From: Lentisphaerae bacterium RIFOXYA12_64_32
GTDB taxonomy: Bacteria > Verrucomicrobiota > Lentisphaeria > Oligosphaerales > YB12-FULL-65-16
Length of the DNA: 47,246 nt
Assembly (NCBI GenBank): GCA_001803235.1
Contig: MHBL01000279.1
Coordinates: 1-47,246 of the forward strand
Direction of reading: 5' to 3'
Position numbers and translations under genes: made by a program. Positions within the stretch are counted from its first letter, which is position 1. Each line of letters starts with the position of its first letter. Below, one piece after another: positions 1 to 8,616 of the stretch. Under the pieces are notes generated by a model. The model was not told where the DNA came from and searched no databases. It saw nothing but the letters and a program-made list of their open reading frames with translations.

Positions 1-54
1 GGTCGTTGCCTGCACAGGCAAAGGAAGTGCGGGGGAATTTCTGGCGACCGAGCA

Positions 55-1050
55 CTAGCGGTTGTCCATCTGCTTGTCGAACTTGATGGCCGACGGCTTG
101 AAGTCCGTCTTGCGTACGAACTGGCACGCCTCGGCGGCGCCGTGCTCGCGATCCATGCCGGAGTCCTCCCACTCGACGGACAGCGGCCCGGTGTAGCCGA
201 CGCGGTTCAAAGCGCGGATGATCTCCTCGAAATTCACTCCGCCACGACCCAGGCTGCGGAAGTCCCAGCCACGCCCCGGCTTGCCGAAATCCAGGTGCGA
301 GGACAGGATACCGGATCGGCCGTCGAGCGTGACGATGGCATCCTTCATGTGCGAGTGGTAGATACGATCCGGGAAGGCCTCGATGAAGGTTACGGGGTTG
401 ACCATCTGCCAGTGCAGGTGGCTCGGATCGAAGTTGAACCCGAACTCCTTGCGCTTTCCAATCGCTTCGAGCGCCCGCTCCGCGGTGACGATGTCGTAGG
501 CGATCTCGGTCGGATGCACTTCGAGCGCGAACTTGACCCCGCACTTGCCGAACACATCCAGGATCGGGTTCCACTTCGCCGCGAAGTCCGCAAACCCCGC
601 TTCGACCATCTGCGCACTCACCGGCGGGAAGCTGTAGAGGAGATGCCAGATGGATGAGCCCGTGAAGCCGTTGACCACCTTGACGCCCAGGTTCTGGGCC
701 GCCTTGGCGGTCAGCTTCATTTGCTCGATGGCCCACTTGTGCTGGCCCTTGGCATCGCCGGCCAGGTTCTTCGGCGCGAAGATGTCGGAACGGCCATCGT
801 TGTTCAGATCACAAACGAGTTGGCCCGCCAGGTGGTTGCTGATGGCCCAGCACTTCAGCCCGTTCTTCTCCAGAATCTTGAGCTGCTTGCTGACGTACTT
901 GGGATCCTTCGCCGCTTGAACGACGTCCATGTGGTCGCCCCAGCAGGCGAGCTCAAGCCCGTCGTAGCCCCACTCGGCAGCCTTCTTCGCCATGACTTCC
1001 AGCGGCAGGTCCGCCCACTGACCCGTGAAGAGTGTTACCGGTCGTCCCAT
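55..1050 (-). CDS. Sugar phosphate isomerase/epimerase (xylose isomerase-like TIM barrel)
   Basis: 331-residue cytosolic protein of the xylose-isomerase-like/AP-endonuclease-2 TIM-barrel superfamily (IolE/hydroxypyruvate-isomerase type), which isomerises or epimerises sugars or inositol derivatives using a divalent metal. The expected metal-ligand segments are visible: Glu177 in ALEVHP, Asp208/His211 in FDPSHLH, His234 in YHSHMKDA and Glu293 in SVEWED. I chose the ATG at 1050 (MGRPVTLF) because an AGGAGG ribosome site lies about 9 bases upstream and the residues encoded further upstream are low-complexity Arg-rich. No partner gene reveals the substrate; lnt lies 170 bp upstream on the same strand. 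The family call is firm, the substrate is unknown. Confidence 0.9.
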   Translation of the reverse strand: MGRPVTLFTGQWADLPLEVMAKKAAEWGYDGLELACWGDHMDVVQAAKDPKYVSKQLKILEKNGLKCWAISNHLAGQLVCDLNNDGRSDIFAPKNLAGDAKGQHKWAIEQMKLTAKAAQNLGVKVVNGFTGSSIWHLLYSFPPVSAQMVEAGFADFAAKWNPILDVFGKCGVKFALEVHPTEIAYDIVTAERALEAIGKRKEFGFNFDPSHLHWQMVNPVTFIEAFPDRIYHSHMKDAIVTLDGRSGILSSHLDFGKPGRGWDFRSLGRGGVNFEEIIRALNRVGYTGPLSVEWEDSGMDREHGAAEACQFVRKTDFKPSAIKFDKQMDNR

Positions 1051-1220
1051 GCGTTGTTCCTCCTTGTCTGTATCCTGTTCGCGCCTGTTCGAAGGCGACC
1101 ATTTCGGCGGTTGGAGCCTGGCGCCCCAGAAAAGCCCCGTCCTCGCCGCACGTGCTCCCGCTGTAAACATCGACAATATGCTGCGCTTCCGACGTTTGAC
1201 AAACAGCGCGCCGGGCGACC

Positions 1221-3053
1221 TCACACCGACCCGTCTGGCGGCACTGCGGCAGCCGTGCTGTCGCTTCCCGTAATCACCTGCAGCAACCGCCGTTTCTCAC
1301 GAAACCGTTGTTGCGCCAGAACCACCCAGATCAACATTGCGGCCAGCGCGCAAACCTTGGCGAAAACATCGCCATGCAGGGTGTAGAACGTGTACTCCTG
1401 CTGCTTCCAGACGGGCACATCATAGCACCTGGCGGCACGCACGAACGGGCTGCCCGTGTTGGTGTCGTAGAGCTGACCCACGATCCGGCCGCTGGGCAGA
1501 ATCAGACAGGTGTCGCTGTTGTTCCCCGAACGGAACAGCGGGCGGCGGTTCTCGACCGCGCGGAACACGGCATGGATCAGGTGCTGGCGCGAACCGGCGC
1601 TCTCGGCATACCACGCGTCATTGGTCAGCGTCATGAGCACATTGGCGCCGCGCAGGACGAACTGGCGGCTGATCTCCGGAAAGGCGTCTTCGTAGCAGAT
1701 GTTGACGCCAGCCCGTGCACCGTGCGGCAGCTCGAACAGCGTGAACTCGCGCCCCGCGGTGAGGCTCCGCCCCATGCCGATGATGTCGGTGAGCCAGGGA
1801 AAGAGCCGCTCGAACGGCGTGTATTCACCAAACGGAACGGTGTGAATCTTGTCGTAGGACTCCTCGATCCGACCGTCGGGAGCTAGAAGGAAGGCGGAGT
1901 TGAAAACCTGATAGTCGGGCGTGCCGGAGCCGTCCGCGACCGGAGAGGTCGTCCCCACTGGCGCAGCCTGACGGTAGTCAATCGTGCCGATGAGCATGCG
2001 CGTCTTCACATCCCGAAACAGTTCCTCCATGCTCTGGTTGTACTGCTTGTCGTAGCGCAGCGGCGCCGGAATGGCGGTTTCGGGCCAGACGATGAGGTCG
2101 GGTTCGGTCGAACGCGCCATGTCCCGCGACAGCGACGTGTAGACCTGGATGGACTCGTCAAGCTGCTCCTGCGTCCACTTCCGGCACTGCGGGATGTTGC
2201 CCTGCACGGCAAGGACGCGCAGCAGATCATCCGGCTGAGTGGCGGGACGCTGGCGCAGCGTCAGCAAAGTGACCGCCGCCATGCCGAGCACGACGAGCCC
2301 CAGTGCCGCGGGGAACCGGCGCCGGGTGCCGTACCGGAGCTGTTCCCACCATGCCGCGGCGGAGAAACACAGCGCCACGTTCACCGCAGCCACGGCGAAA
2401 CTGATGCCGTACACGCCGCTCAACGTGCTCAGCACCAGCAAGGGCGGCTTCTGCCACTGACTGACACCGAGCTGGTCCCAGGGGAAACCGGTGAACATCC
2501 AAGAGCGAATCCACTCCAGCCCGACCCAGACCGCCGGCAGGAGCAGGACCGCAAGGCACTGGCGCCACGGCGCCCTGGGCAGGCAGCGCGGCGTCACATC
2601 CTGCGGTTCCGCGGGCTCGCGGCGGCTCAGGTGCCGCAGCACCGCCGTGGCGGTCAGGTACCAGACCATGGGATACAGCGTGCACACCAAGGCCAGCAGC
2701 ACGCCGGCGGCGAACCCGATCTGGTTCAACCAAAACAGGCAGGTACCGAAATGCGCGAACCCGAAGACCCAGCCGAGGAGCACGCGGCCGCCGAGCGTGG
2801 CCGGCGGCGGCGCCAGAAGCAGCGGGACAAGAGCGATCCAGGCCAGGTCCGCATACTCGAGCGGCGGGAACGCGGCGCTCAGCGCCAAGCCGGATGCAAT
2901 GGCCGCCACCCAGCGCCCCCACGTGCGCCAGGGCGACACCAACCGGCGCAGGTTCACGTCGGAAGGCGCGGGAGAACTGGGGTAAGCCACGGTGGGTTGC
3001 TCCGGGCGCGCCAATTCCGCCCCGCCGTCCTGCTTGTCTTCTGCTGACGTCAT
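1221..3053 (-). CDS. lnt: Apolipoprotein N-acyltransferase
   Basis: 610-residue inner-membrane enzyme that adds the third acyl chain to lipoproteins. The N-terminal half carries about seven hydrophobic segments; the C-terminal half is a nitrilase-like domain. The Glu-Lys-Cys triad is present: Glu325 in WPETAIP, Lys402 in DKIHTVPFGEY and Cys453 in NICYEDAFPE. A further membrane helix lies near the C terminus, as in E. coli Lnt (512 residues); the extra length is an N-terminal extension of about 40 residues plus loops. The start at 3053 (MTSAEDK) is the most plausible ATG: residues encoded upstream fall in the repeat element at 3110-3266. Its ribosome site is weak (CCAGG). It implies lipoproteins and an outer membrane, consistent with the lipoprotein subunits elsewhere in the window. 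Confidence 0.95.
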   Translation of the reverse strand: MTSAEDKQDGGAELARPEQPTVAYPSSPAPSDVNLRRLVSPWRTWGRWVAAIASGLALSAAFPPLEYADLAWIALVPLLLAPPPATLGGRVLLGWVFGFAHFGTCLFWLNQIGFAAGVLLALVCTLYPMVWYLTATAVLRHLSRREPAEPQDVTPRCLPRAPWRQCLAVLLLPAVWVGLEWIRSWMFTGFPWDQLGVSQWQKPPLLVLSTLSGVYGISFAVAAVNVALCFSAAAWWEQLRYGTRRRFPAALGLVVLGMAAVTLLTLRQRPATQPDDLLRVLAVQGNIPQCRKWTQEQLDESIQVYTSLSRDMARSTEPDLIVWPETAIPAPLRYDKQYNQSMEELFRDVKTRMLIGTIDYRQAAPVGTTSPVADGSGTPDYQVFNSAFLLAPDGRIEESYDKIHTVPFGEYTPFERLFPWLTDIIGMGRSLTAGREFTLFELPHGARAGVNICYEDAFPEISRQFVLRGANVLMTLTNDAWYAESAGSRQHLIHAVFRAVENRRPLFRSGNNSDTCLILPSGRIVGQLYDTNTGSPFVRAARCYDVPVWKQQEYTFYTLHGDVFAKVCALAAMLIWVVLAQQRFREKRRLLQVITGSDSTAAAVPPDGSV

Positions 3054-3109
3054 GCCTGGAAATGTCGCGTCACGTCGGCAAGATAGCAAGCGCGCCCCGC
3101 GACAGGCAC

Positions 3110-3266
3110 GTAATGCGTCAGTGGCGGGTGGAGATAGGGTCGAAGGTTGGCCGGGGCTGGCGTCTAAAGTGGTCGGAGCGGCTCGCTCCGACACCCGCGG
3201 GACCGGCTCGGTCCCGCCACTTTGGCGAGCCCCCCCCCAGCCCAGCACCCGCCACTGACGCATTAC
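3110..3266. repeat. MITE-like element with 21-bp terminal inverted repeats and a cloverleaf core (copy 1)
   Basis: The 690-bp gap 3054-3743 between divergent genes holds no convincing gene. It contains a 157-bp element whose ends, 3110-3130 and 3246-3266, are perfect 21-bp inverted repeats (outer part GTAATGCGTCAGTGG). Inside, a stem AAAGTGG (3166-3172)/CCACTTT (3217-3223) encloses two hairpins, 3172-3192 (stem GTCGGAGC) and 3199-3215 (stem GGGACC), both with the same loop GGCTC. Related pieces lie at 29311-29351 and 47036-47246. No transposase gene is nearby, so this is a non-autonomous element if mobile. I see nothing supportable in the rest of the gap (3267-3730). Confidence 0.75.
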
Positions 3267-3743
3267 GCCGCAACCCGTCCGCGGCTTGCGGCTCTTCGGG
3301 ACCCATGCTAATGTCACAGTTCCGGTGCCGCCATGCCATAGCGCCGAGTGTACCGCGGACATCGCGTATTCGAACCGTTGCCGACACTGGACGCCATCGG
3401 CAACGGAAGGACTTGAACGTCATGGTAAACCAACCGTCACTGCCCGGACCTCCGCCCATGCCGCCCGTGCCCGGCGGCCGACCGGCGCCGGTGCGGTGGC
3501 CTGTCAAGGCCAAGACACGATCCAGCGCACAGTGGCTCGGCGCGTCTCGCGCCGAAGCGGGGTGCTCGGGCCGGCTCTGTCCGGCGAAGCTGCTCACGCG
3601 AAGACGGATCCCCGGCCGAGGGCCTCGGTCCGGGACGGACCCGAGCACTCTGCCGCAGTCCCGGAGGTCCCGCGCCACTGCCGCTCCGCAGTTGGAGCAG
3701 GAGCGCGAGCAGGAGTGAGGTCGGGAAGATCAGGAGGCGGATC

Positions 3744-5543
3744 ATGTTCTATCGTAACGTGCAACGTCTGGTGATTGGCGCGGCGCTGGCGGTCTTCGCA
3801 GGGCGGCTACCCGTCGGCGCCGCGGAAACGGACCTGTTCGCGCCGTTCCTCCAGGACGTTGCGCCCGAGGTGGTTGAGATCAAGTCCAAGGCGGTCGAAG
3901 ACGGCGTCGAGGTCACGCGCCTGCGCTTCCGCAGCCGGCATGTGCCGGAGGCGAACGAGGACGTGATCATCTACGGCATTCTCGCGCGACCGATTGAGAA
4001 GGGCACATACCCGGGCGTGCTGGTCTGCCACGGCGGTGGCGGTTACGCGGACTACGTGGCGGACGCGGTCAAAGGCTGGGCCAAGCGCGGCTACGTGTCG
4101 ATGTGCCAGGACCAGCCGGGGTTCTACAACGGCGAGAAAGGCCAGAGCTCCGGGCCGTGGGCGAAGCTGAAACGCTCGATGTACACCGTCGAACCGGACG
4201 CGACCGCTTCGGTGCTGTTCGACGGCGTGGCCGCGGCGCTGAACGGCCTGGCACTGCTGCGCACGCAGCCGGACGTGGACCGCGCCCGGATCGGCGTCAC
4301 CGGCGGCTCGTGGGGCGGGTACATGACGACCATGGTCACGTCCCTGGCTGGCGCCCGCGTCAAGACCGCCTTTTCGATCTACGGTTGCGGTTTCTACGAC
4401 ATCGGTTCCATCTGGCGCCCGGACCTCGAGGCCATGCCGCGCGACAGAGCCGACGTCTGGCTGCGCACGCTGGACGTCGGCCGGCAGGCGCCGCGCATGA
4501 CCGCCACGTATTTCACCATGCCGGCGGCAAACGACTGGTTCTTCTGGCCGACCGGCGTGATGGCCACTTACGATGCCATCCGCAGCCCGAAGAACATCGC
4601 GTTCTCGCCCAACGACAGCCACGTGCTCCGCATTCCGGGCGGGACATCCGGCCCGCAGAAGTTCGACACCAAGGCGCACCGCACCTATGCGGAGATCGTC
4701 TGGATGGATTACCAACTGAAAGGCGAGGGCGCGCCGTTCCCCGTATGCCGTACCGAGGGCGCGCCGTCGCGCGCCGGGACGGACCTCGCGGTGCGCGTCG
4801 CGGTCGAAGGGCCGCTGCCGATCAAGACCGTGACCGTCTGGCACTCGTACGGCGAGACGCCGTGGCGGACGCGCTGGTGGGAACCGGTGCCAGCCGCGCG
4901 CCAGGGCGACAGTGCGGTCTACACCGCAAAGGTCCCCGTCTACGAGACGGCGGAACCCATCTCGTGGTTGGCCGTAGCCACCGATGACCGCGACATCTCC
5001 GTCTCCACCACCATGCAGGAACTGCACCCGGCTGAGTTGGGTTTCACCCCGGCGGAACGACGCGACCGCCTTGTCGCCGAGGACTTCGAGGACCGGCAGA
5101 CGCACCGGCGATGGCAGTTGCCCTACGCGGAGAAGTTTGAGAACGCCAAGCACTCCGTGTGCGCCGACGCCGCGCACGCCGGCAAATGCGGGCTCCGCAT
5201 CACCGGCAAGATGATCGTGTGCTGTGAAGGCATGCGCGGCAGCATGTTGCAGAACAGCAGTGCGAAGGGAATTTCGTTCTGGGTGCGCTCTCCCGGCAAC
5301 ACCGGCCTGGACGTGTTGTGGATGCTCGAGACGCCGGACGGCAAGCGCCACTACTGGAAGGCGAGTGTTCCCGCGCCCGCCCCCGAGTGGCGCGAAGTCC
5401 GCCTGACGTGGGACCAGTTCAGCTTCCAGGGCAAGACGCCGCCACCCGCGCCACTGCTCTCCCCCGGCCTGGCCCAACTCCGGTTCGCCACCCCGGAGAC
5501 CGCCGATGTCCACATTGACGACGTGACCACCGTGCGGGAGTAG
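3744..5543 (+). CDS. Secreted alpha/beta-hydrolase (acetyl xylan esterase/dienelactone-hydrolase-like) with C-terminal carbohydrate-binding-like domain
   Basis: 599 residues. Residues 1-27 form a signal peptide (cleavage near VGA-AET). Residues about 60-330 are an alpha/beta-hydrolase: oxyanion-hole segment CHGGGG at 95-100 and nucleophile elbow GGSWGG with Ser189. Asp and His of the triad are likely in the 280-320 region (SPNDSH). Residues about 450-599 look like a jelly-roll carbohydrate-binding domain (DFED, GKCGLRITGK and HIDDVTTV segments are typical of such sandwiches). Likely acts outside the cytoplasm on esterified polysaccharide or another ester. A strong AGGAGG site precedes the ATG at 3744. 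The specific substrate cannot be read from sequence. Confidence 0.85.
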   Translation: MFYRNVQRLVIGAALAVFAGRLPVGAAETDLFAPFLQDVAPEVVEIKSKAVEDGVEVTRLRFRSRHVPEANEDVIIYGILARPIEKGTYPGVLVCHGGGGYADYVADAVKGWAKRGYVSMCQDQPGFYNGEKGQSSGPWAKLKRSMYTVEPDATASVLFDGVAAALNGLALLRTQPDVDRARIGVTGGSWGGYMTTMVTSLAGARVKTAFSIYGCGFYDIGSIWRPDLEAMPRDRADVWLRTLDVGRQAPRMTATYFTMPAANDWFFWPTGVMATYDAIRSPKNIAFSPNDSHVLRIPGGTSGPQKFDTKAHRTYAEIVWMDYQLKGEGAPFPVCRTEGAPSRAGTDLAVRVAVEGPLPIKTVTVWHSYGETPWRTRWWEPVPAARQGDSAVYTAKVPVYETAEPISWLAVATDDRDISVSTTMQELHPAELGFTPAERRDRLVAEDFEDRQTHRRWQLPYAEKFENAKHSVCADAAHAGKCGLRITGKMIVCCEGMRGSMLQNSSAKGISFWVRSPGNTGLDVLWMLETPDGKRHYWKASVPAPAPEWREVRLTWDQFSFQGKTPPPAPLLSPGLAQLRFATPETADVHIDDVTTVRE

Positions 5544-5601
5544 CGCGGCAGAGTGAGTGGGGGCTGGCCGGTGGCCACGGACTCCAACGGTGTGTTCGAA
5601 G

Positions 5602-5794
5602 GTAACCACTCAGGTAGTCAGAAGCCAGGAGTCAGAATTCAGAATGGAAAGCGCAACAGCGTCCAGTAACGTGCGGAACGGTTTGATTGGCGGCGGCAAA
5701 TCGGCAGCAACACTGTCTTCTGAGTCCACGACTGTCGTTGCTGGCGGCCCATTCTGACTCCTGAATTCTGACTCCTGTCTACCTGAGCAGTTAC
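5602..5794. repeat. Long imperfect inverted repeat (about 46-bp arms)
   Basis: Arms at about 5602-5647 and 5749-5794 are reverse complements with a few mismatches, sharing GTAACNRCTCAGGTAG at the outer ends and AGTCAGAATTCAG inside, separated by about 100 bp of unrelated sequence. The outer word GTAACTGCTCAG also appears at 8577-8589, 21940-21951 and, with one change, 22829-22840, so it is a dispersed motif. The intervening DNA has no good gene. The element occupies nearly all of the 282-bp gap between the hydrolase and the amidohydrolase. Confidence 0.7.
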
Positions 5795-5825
5795 GTTCTA
5801 AGAACAGGTCATTCCAGGAGGCACC

Positions 5826-7406
5826 ATGCAGTACATCGACGTTAGCGGACGGTTTGGTCTGGCCCTCAATCGGCACTGCGGTTTCCCCACGGCCGCCGAT
5901 GTGATCCGGCACCTGGACCACCTAGGCATCGACCGCGCCATAACTTTCAATGTCGAGGGCCGCGAGAGCAGTTGCCCGTTCGTGAACCGCAAGACACTCG
6001 AGACGATCGAGCAGACGCCCGGCGGCCGCGAACGACTCATTCCGGCGTTCAGCGTCTCGCCGGTCATGATGTACACGGACGGGGCGATGCAGGAACTGCG
6101 GGGCATGGTCGAAACGCACGCGCCGGCGCTGCACTTCACCCGCGGCCTGTCCGGGTACTTCCTGGGCGAGTGCGACCCGATCTTCGACCTGCTGCGCGAC
6201 CTGAAACCGGTCGTGATCATGGACTATGCCGAGGCAGATCGGCCTGACCTTCTGGCGACAGCCGCGAAGAATCCGGACCTGACCGTAATCCTCACGGACA
6301 TCAGTTGGGGACGGATGCCGCACGTCCTCGACCTGATGTCGCGCTGCCGCAACATCTGCGTCGAGACGTCGTGGCTGCACACGGCCGACGACATCGAAAT
6401 CCTGTGCGAGCGGTTCGGGCCCGAGCGCGTCTTCTTTGGCGCCGGCGAACGCGCCAACTACGGCGCGGCCATTGCCGCACTGGCCTATGCCGAGGTTGCG
6501 GAGTCCGCAAAGAAGAAGATCGCCCACGCGAACCTGGAGGGAGCGTTGCGTCTGCGGCGCGCGGCGGGGATCCAGCGCGGGACGTCACGGCTCGACGGCA
6601 ACCCGCTGTGGCAGAACCTGGCCGCCGGCCGGCCGGTGGGCATGCCGGTCATCGACGCGCATGTGCACCTGGGCGCGAGCGGCGGGTACGTGCTGAAGCG
6701 CAACGACATGGAGTCGCAGATCTCCGCCGCGCTGGCAATGGCCCAACGCGTCGACGTGCAGACCCTGATCGTCTCCAGCCTCAATGCACTGATTGGCGAT
6801 CCGGTCTCGGGCAATGCGGAACTCGAAGCGAAATTGGCCCCGCACGGCGACCGGTTCCGCGGCTACTTCGGGTTCAACCCGAACCATGCGGACGCGCTGG
6901 CCGCGCGGTTCGACGACGTCTTCAGTCGCTCGTTCTTCGTGGGGTTCAAGACGCTTTGCGACTACTGGCGCGTCCCGATCACCGACCCGCGGTTCGAACC
7001 CATGTTCGCCTACGCCAACCGACACCGGCTGCCCATTCTCAACCACACCTGGGGCGGGACCCACGACTCGCCGCGACTCTTCACCGACCTGGTCGCCAAG
7101 TACCCGGAAGCGCAGTTCATCCTCGGCCACTCGGGCGGCGGCAACGACGGGCGGCGCGAGGCCGAGGCGCTGGCCGCGGCGCACCCGAACGTCTGGCTCG
7201 AGTGGTGCGGCTCGTTCTGCTCGACCATACCGTGGGAGGAGTCGTTCTCCCGCGTCAACCCGGCGAAAATGATCTTCGGCAGCGACGCGTTCTGCCACAA
7301 CCTCGTATGGGAACTGGGCCGACTGCTCTCCGTCGATCTGCCCCAGGAACAGGTCCGGCCCATGCTCGGCGACACGATGCGCAGACTTCTCGCCCTGCGC
7401 CACTGA
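5826..7406 (+). CDS. Double amidohydrolase-2 family protein with degenerate N-terminal half
   Basis: 526 residues built from two amidohydrolase-2 (TIM-barrel metal hydrolase) domains. The C-terminal half (about 270-526) has the full metal site: DAHVH at 277-281 (His279, His281), His407 in NHTWGG, His435 in GHSGGG and Asp487 in FGSDAFCHN; Lys375 may be the bridging lysine. The N-terminal half (1-245) keeps the fold pattern but has lost the ligands: DVSGR at 5-9 replaces DxHxH and GAGERAN at 205-211 replaces the Asp motif. So one catalytic and one structural half is likely. An AGGAGG site precedes the ATG. No signal peptide, so cytosolic. The substrate is unknown; relatives hydrolyse or decarboxylate small organic acids. 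Confidence 0.85.
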   Translation: MQYIDVSGRFGLALNRHCGFPTAADVIRHLDHLGIDRAITFNVEGRESSCPFVNRKTLETIEQTPGGRERLIPAFSVSPVMMYTDGAMQELRGMVETHAPALHFTRGLSGYFLGECDPIFDLLRDLKPVVIMDYAEADRPDLLATAAKNPDLTVILTDISWGRMPHVLDLMSRCRNICVETSWLHTADDIEILCERFGPERVFFGAGERANYGAAIAALAYAEVAESAKKKIAHANLEGALRLRRAAGIQRGTSRLDGNPLWQNLAAGRPVGMPVIDAHVHLGASGGYVLKRNDMESQISAALAMAQRVDVQTLIVSSLNALIGDPVSGNAELEAKLAPHGDRFRGYFGFNPNHADALAARFDDVFSRSFFVGFKTLCDYWRVPITDPRFEPMFAYANRHRLPILNHTWGGTHDSPRLFTDLVAKYPEAQFILGHSGGGNDGRREAEALAAAHPNVWLEWCGSFCSTIPWEESFSRVNPAKMIFGSDAFCHNLVWELGRLLSVDLPQEQVRPMLGDTMRRLLALRH

Positions 7407-7433
7407 GGCGCAGGATGGTGTCAGGCAAAGTAG

Positions 7434-7509
7434 CAGCAAGGCGCCACCCTTGCTGTCCACCGCCGTCCCGCACCGGACGGATGGATAGACTGCAAGGCTG
7501 GAGCCTTGC
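7434..7509. terminator. Cluster of three hairpins downstream of the amidohydrolase gene
   Basis: Three small palindromes follow the stop at 7406: 7434-7455 (stem CAGCAAGG), 7463-7480 (stem CCGTCC) and 7492-7509 (stem GCAAGGCT, two-base loop). None is followed by a clear T run, so factor-independent termination is uncertain. They could equally be dispersed palindromic repeats. They sit in the 277-bp gap before the cytochrome cassette promoter. Confidence 0.4.
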
Positions 7510-7604
7510 TCTACTTCCACAGAGCGCCGATCCACGGCACCCAACAGACGCCGGGGTTGCCGGCTCGATGGGTATGCACCCGCCCCGCCCGGCCGCGAAT
7601 CAAC

Positions 7605-7639
7605 TTGACTTACCCCTAAACAGGCATTATGGTACCATA
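7605..7639 (+). promoter_or_regulatory. Sigma-70-like promoter with overlapping palindrome for the octaheme cassette
   Basis: TTGACT (7605-7610) and TATGGT (7628-7633) are separated by 17 bases. A perfect 12-bp palindrome, TATGGTACCATA (7628-7639), overlaps the -10 and could be an operator. The downstream gene starts at 7684, leaving a short leader. Assigned by eye. Confidence 0.5.
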
Positions 7640-7683
7640 TTCACTGATCTATCAATGGCGGTGCAGGAAGGAGTTCGGCAGGG

Positions 7684-8571
7684 ATGGCGGCGATGACATG
7701 GATGCCAGACGCGGAGAAGGCCCTGTCCCGGGTGCCTGCCTGGGTGCGGCATCGCGCGGCGCGGAAGGTGGAAAAGCGCGTTCTGGAACAGGGCCGCCAT
7801 CAGGTGACCTTGGCGGATGTTGAGGAGGCCGAGAAGCGCTTCCGTGCCATGCTGGCGGGCAAGAGTCCGGCGGAGATCCAACAGACCATCCCGCAGGACA
7901 ATACGCCGGCAGCCCAAGTGCTGGTGGTCGAGACTTGCCACGGGGCCGCATCGGACTGCCCCAACCTGCTCGCGGACGTTGAGGCGTGGGGGCGGGCGAT
8001 TGAGGAGTGGGCGACGCGCGAACGTGCCTCCGAGCGGTTGCGCGCGCGGATCGACGGCGACCAGGTCCTGTACCATCACAAGTTCCGCATCTCCGTCGCG
8101 GGTTGTCCCAACGCCTGCTCGCGCCCGCAGATCGCCGACGTCGGCCTGATCGCCTGCGTCAAACCGACCGTAGCCTCGAGCGATTGCACGGCGTGCGGCG
8201 TGTGCGCCCGGGCCTGTCCGGACCGGGCGATCACCGTGGCGGACGCGCCACCGGCGTTTGCACGCGAGCTCTGCCTCGGGTGTTCGCGGTGTCGCGACGC
8301 CTGCCCGAAGCACTGCATCGGTCTTTCCCAGCCCGAGATTCGCGTCGTCATGGGCGGCAAGCTGGGTCGGCATCCGCGTCTGGGCCAAGTCGTGGGTCAG
8401 GCCCCGAATCTGGACGCCGTGCTCGGTGTCTTGAACGACGTGATCACGACGTATTCGCGGCGGGACGTCCCGAATCAGCGCTTCTCCGACTTCTGGGCCG
8501 CACTGCCGCCGGACGGGCGCGTTGCGGCCGCTTGGCTGGGGGAAAGCCAGCCGGTCCGCACCTCGGACTGA
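7684..8571 (+). CDS. PCP_red domain/siroheme-type (nitrite-sulfite reductase-like)/2x[4Fe-4S] ferredoxin protein
   Basis: 295 residues, cytosolic (no signal). Residues about 5-50 match the PCP_red domain also found in light-independent protochlorophyllide reductase (W-x-P-x-A, RVPAWVR, VTLADVEEA). Residues 76-240 resemble the Fe-S/siroheme half of nitrite/sulfite reductases: Cys85 and Cys92 (six residues apart rather than the usual five), Cys141 and Cys145 in AGCPNAC, and GGKLGRHPRLG at 224-234. A two-cluster ferredoxin is inserted: Cys168/171/174/178 and Cys197/200/203/207. This is the architecture of small dissimilatory sulfite reductase-like proteins (Dsr-LP). It starts a co-directional cassette 45 bp ahead of the octaheme cytochrome, so a role in nitrite, hydroxylamine or sulfite chemistry, or electron delivery, is inferred. 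AAGGAG lies 10 bases before the ATG. Confidence 0.8.
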   Translation: MAAMTWMPDAEKALSRVPAWVRHRAARKVEKRVLEQGRHQVTLADVEEAEKRFRAMLAGKSPAEIQQTIPQDNTPAAQVLVVETCHGAASDCPNLLADVEAWGRAIEEWATRERASERLRARIDGDQVLYHHKFRISVAGCPNACSRPQIADVGLIACVKPTVASSDCTACGVCARACPDRAITVADAPPAFARELCLGCSRCRDACPKHCIGLSQPEIRVVMGGKLGRHPRLGQVVGQAPNLDAVLGVLNDVITTYSRRDVPNQRFSDFWAALPPDGRVAAAWLGESQPVRTSD

Positions 8572-8616
8572 GGACTCCTGAGCAGTTACAGGAGAACAAC
8601 AGAGAAAGGACGCATC

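Noticed and set aside
3437..3745. Short minus-strand frame starting with a signal-like hydrophobic stretch upstream of the secreted hydrolase
   Set aside because: The rest is Arg/Pro/Gly-rich low-complexity sequence, there is no ribosome site on that strand, and its start overlaps the ribosome site of the plus-strand gene.
3807..5609. A 600-codon open frame antisense to the secreted hydrolase
   Set aside because: No recognisable domain, no ribosome site, composition typical of antisense GC-rich frames.
7641..7657. Possible FNR/CRP-like site near TTCACTGATCTATCAA ahead of the octaheme cassette
   Set aside because: Only one half-site fits TTGAT-N4-ATCAA; the other half is too far from consensus.
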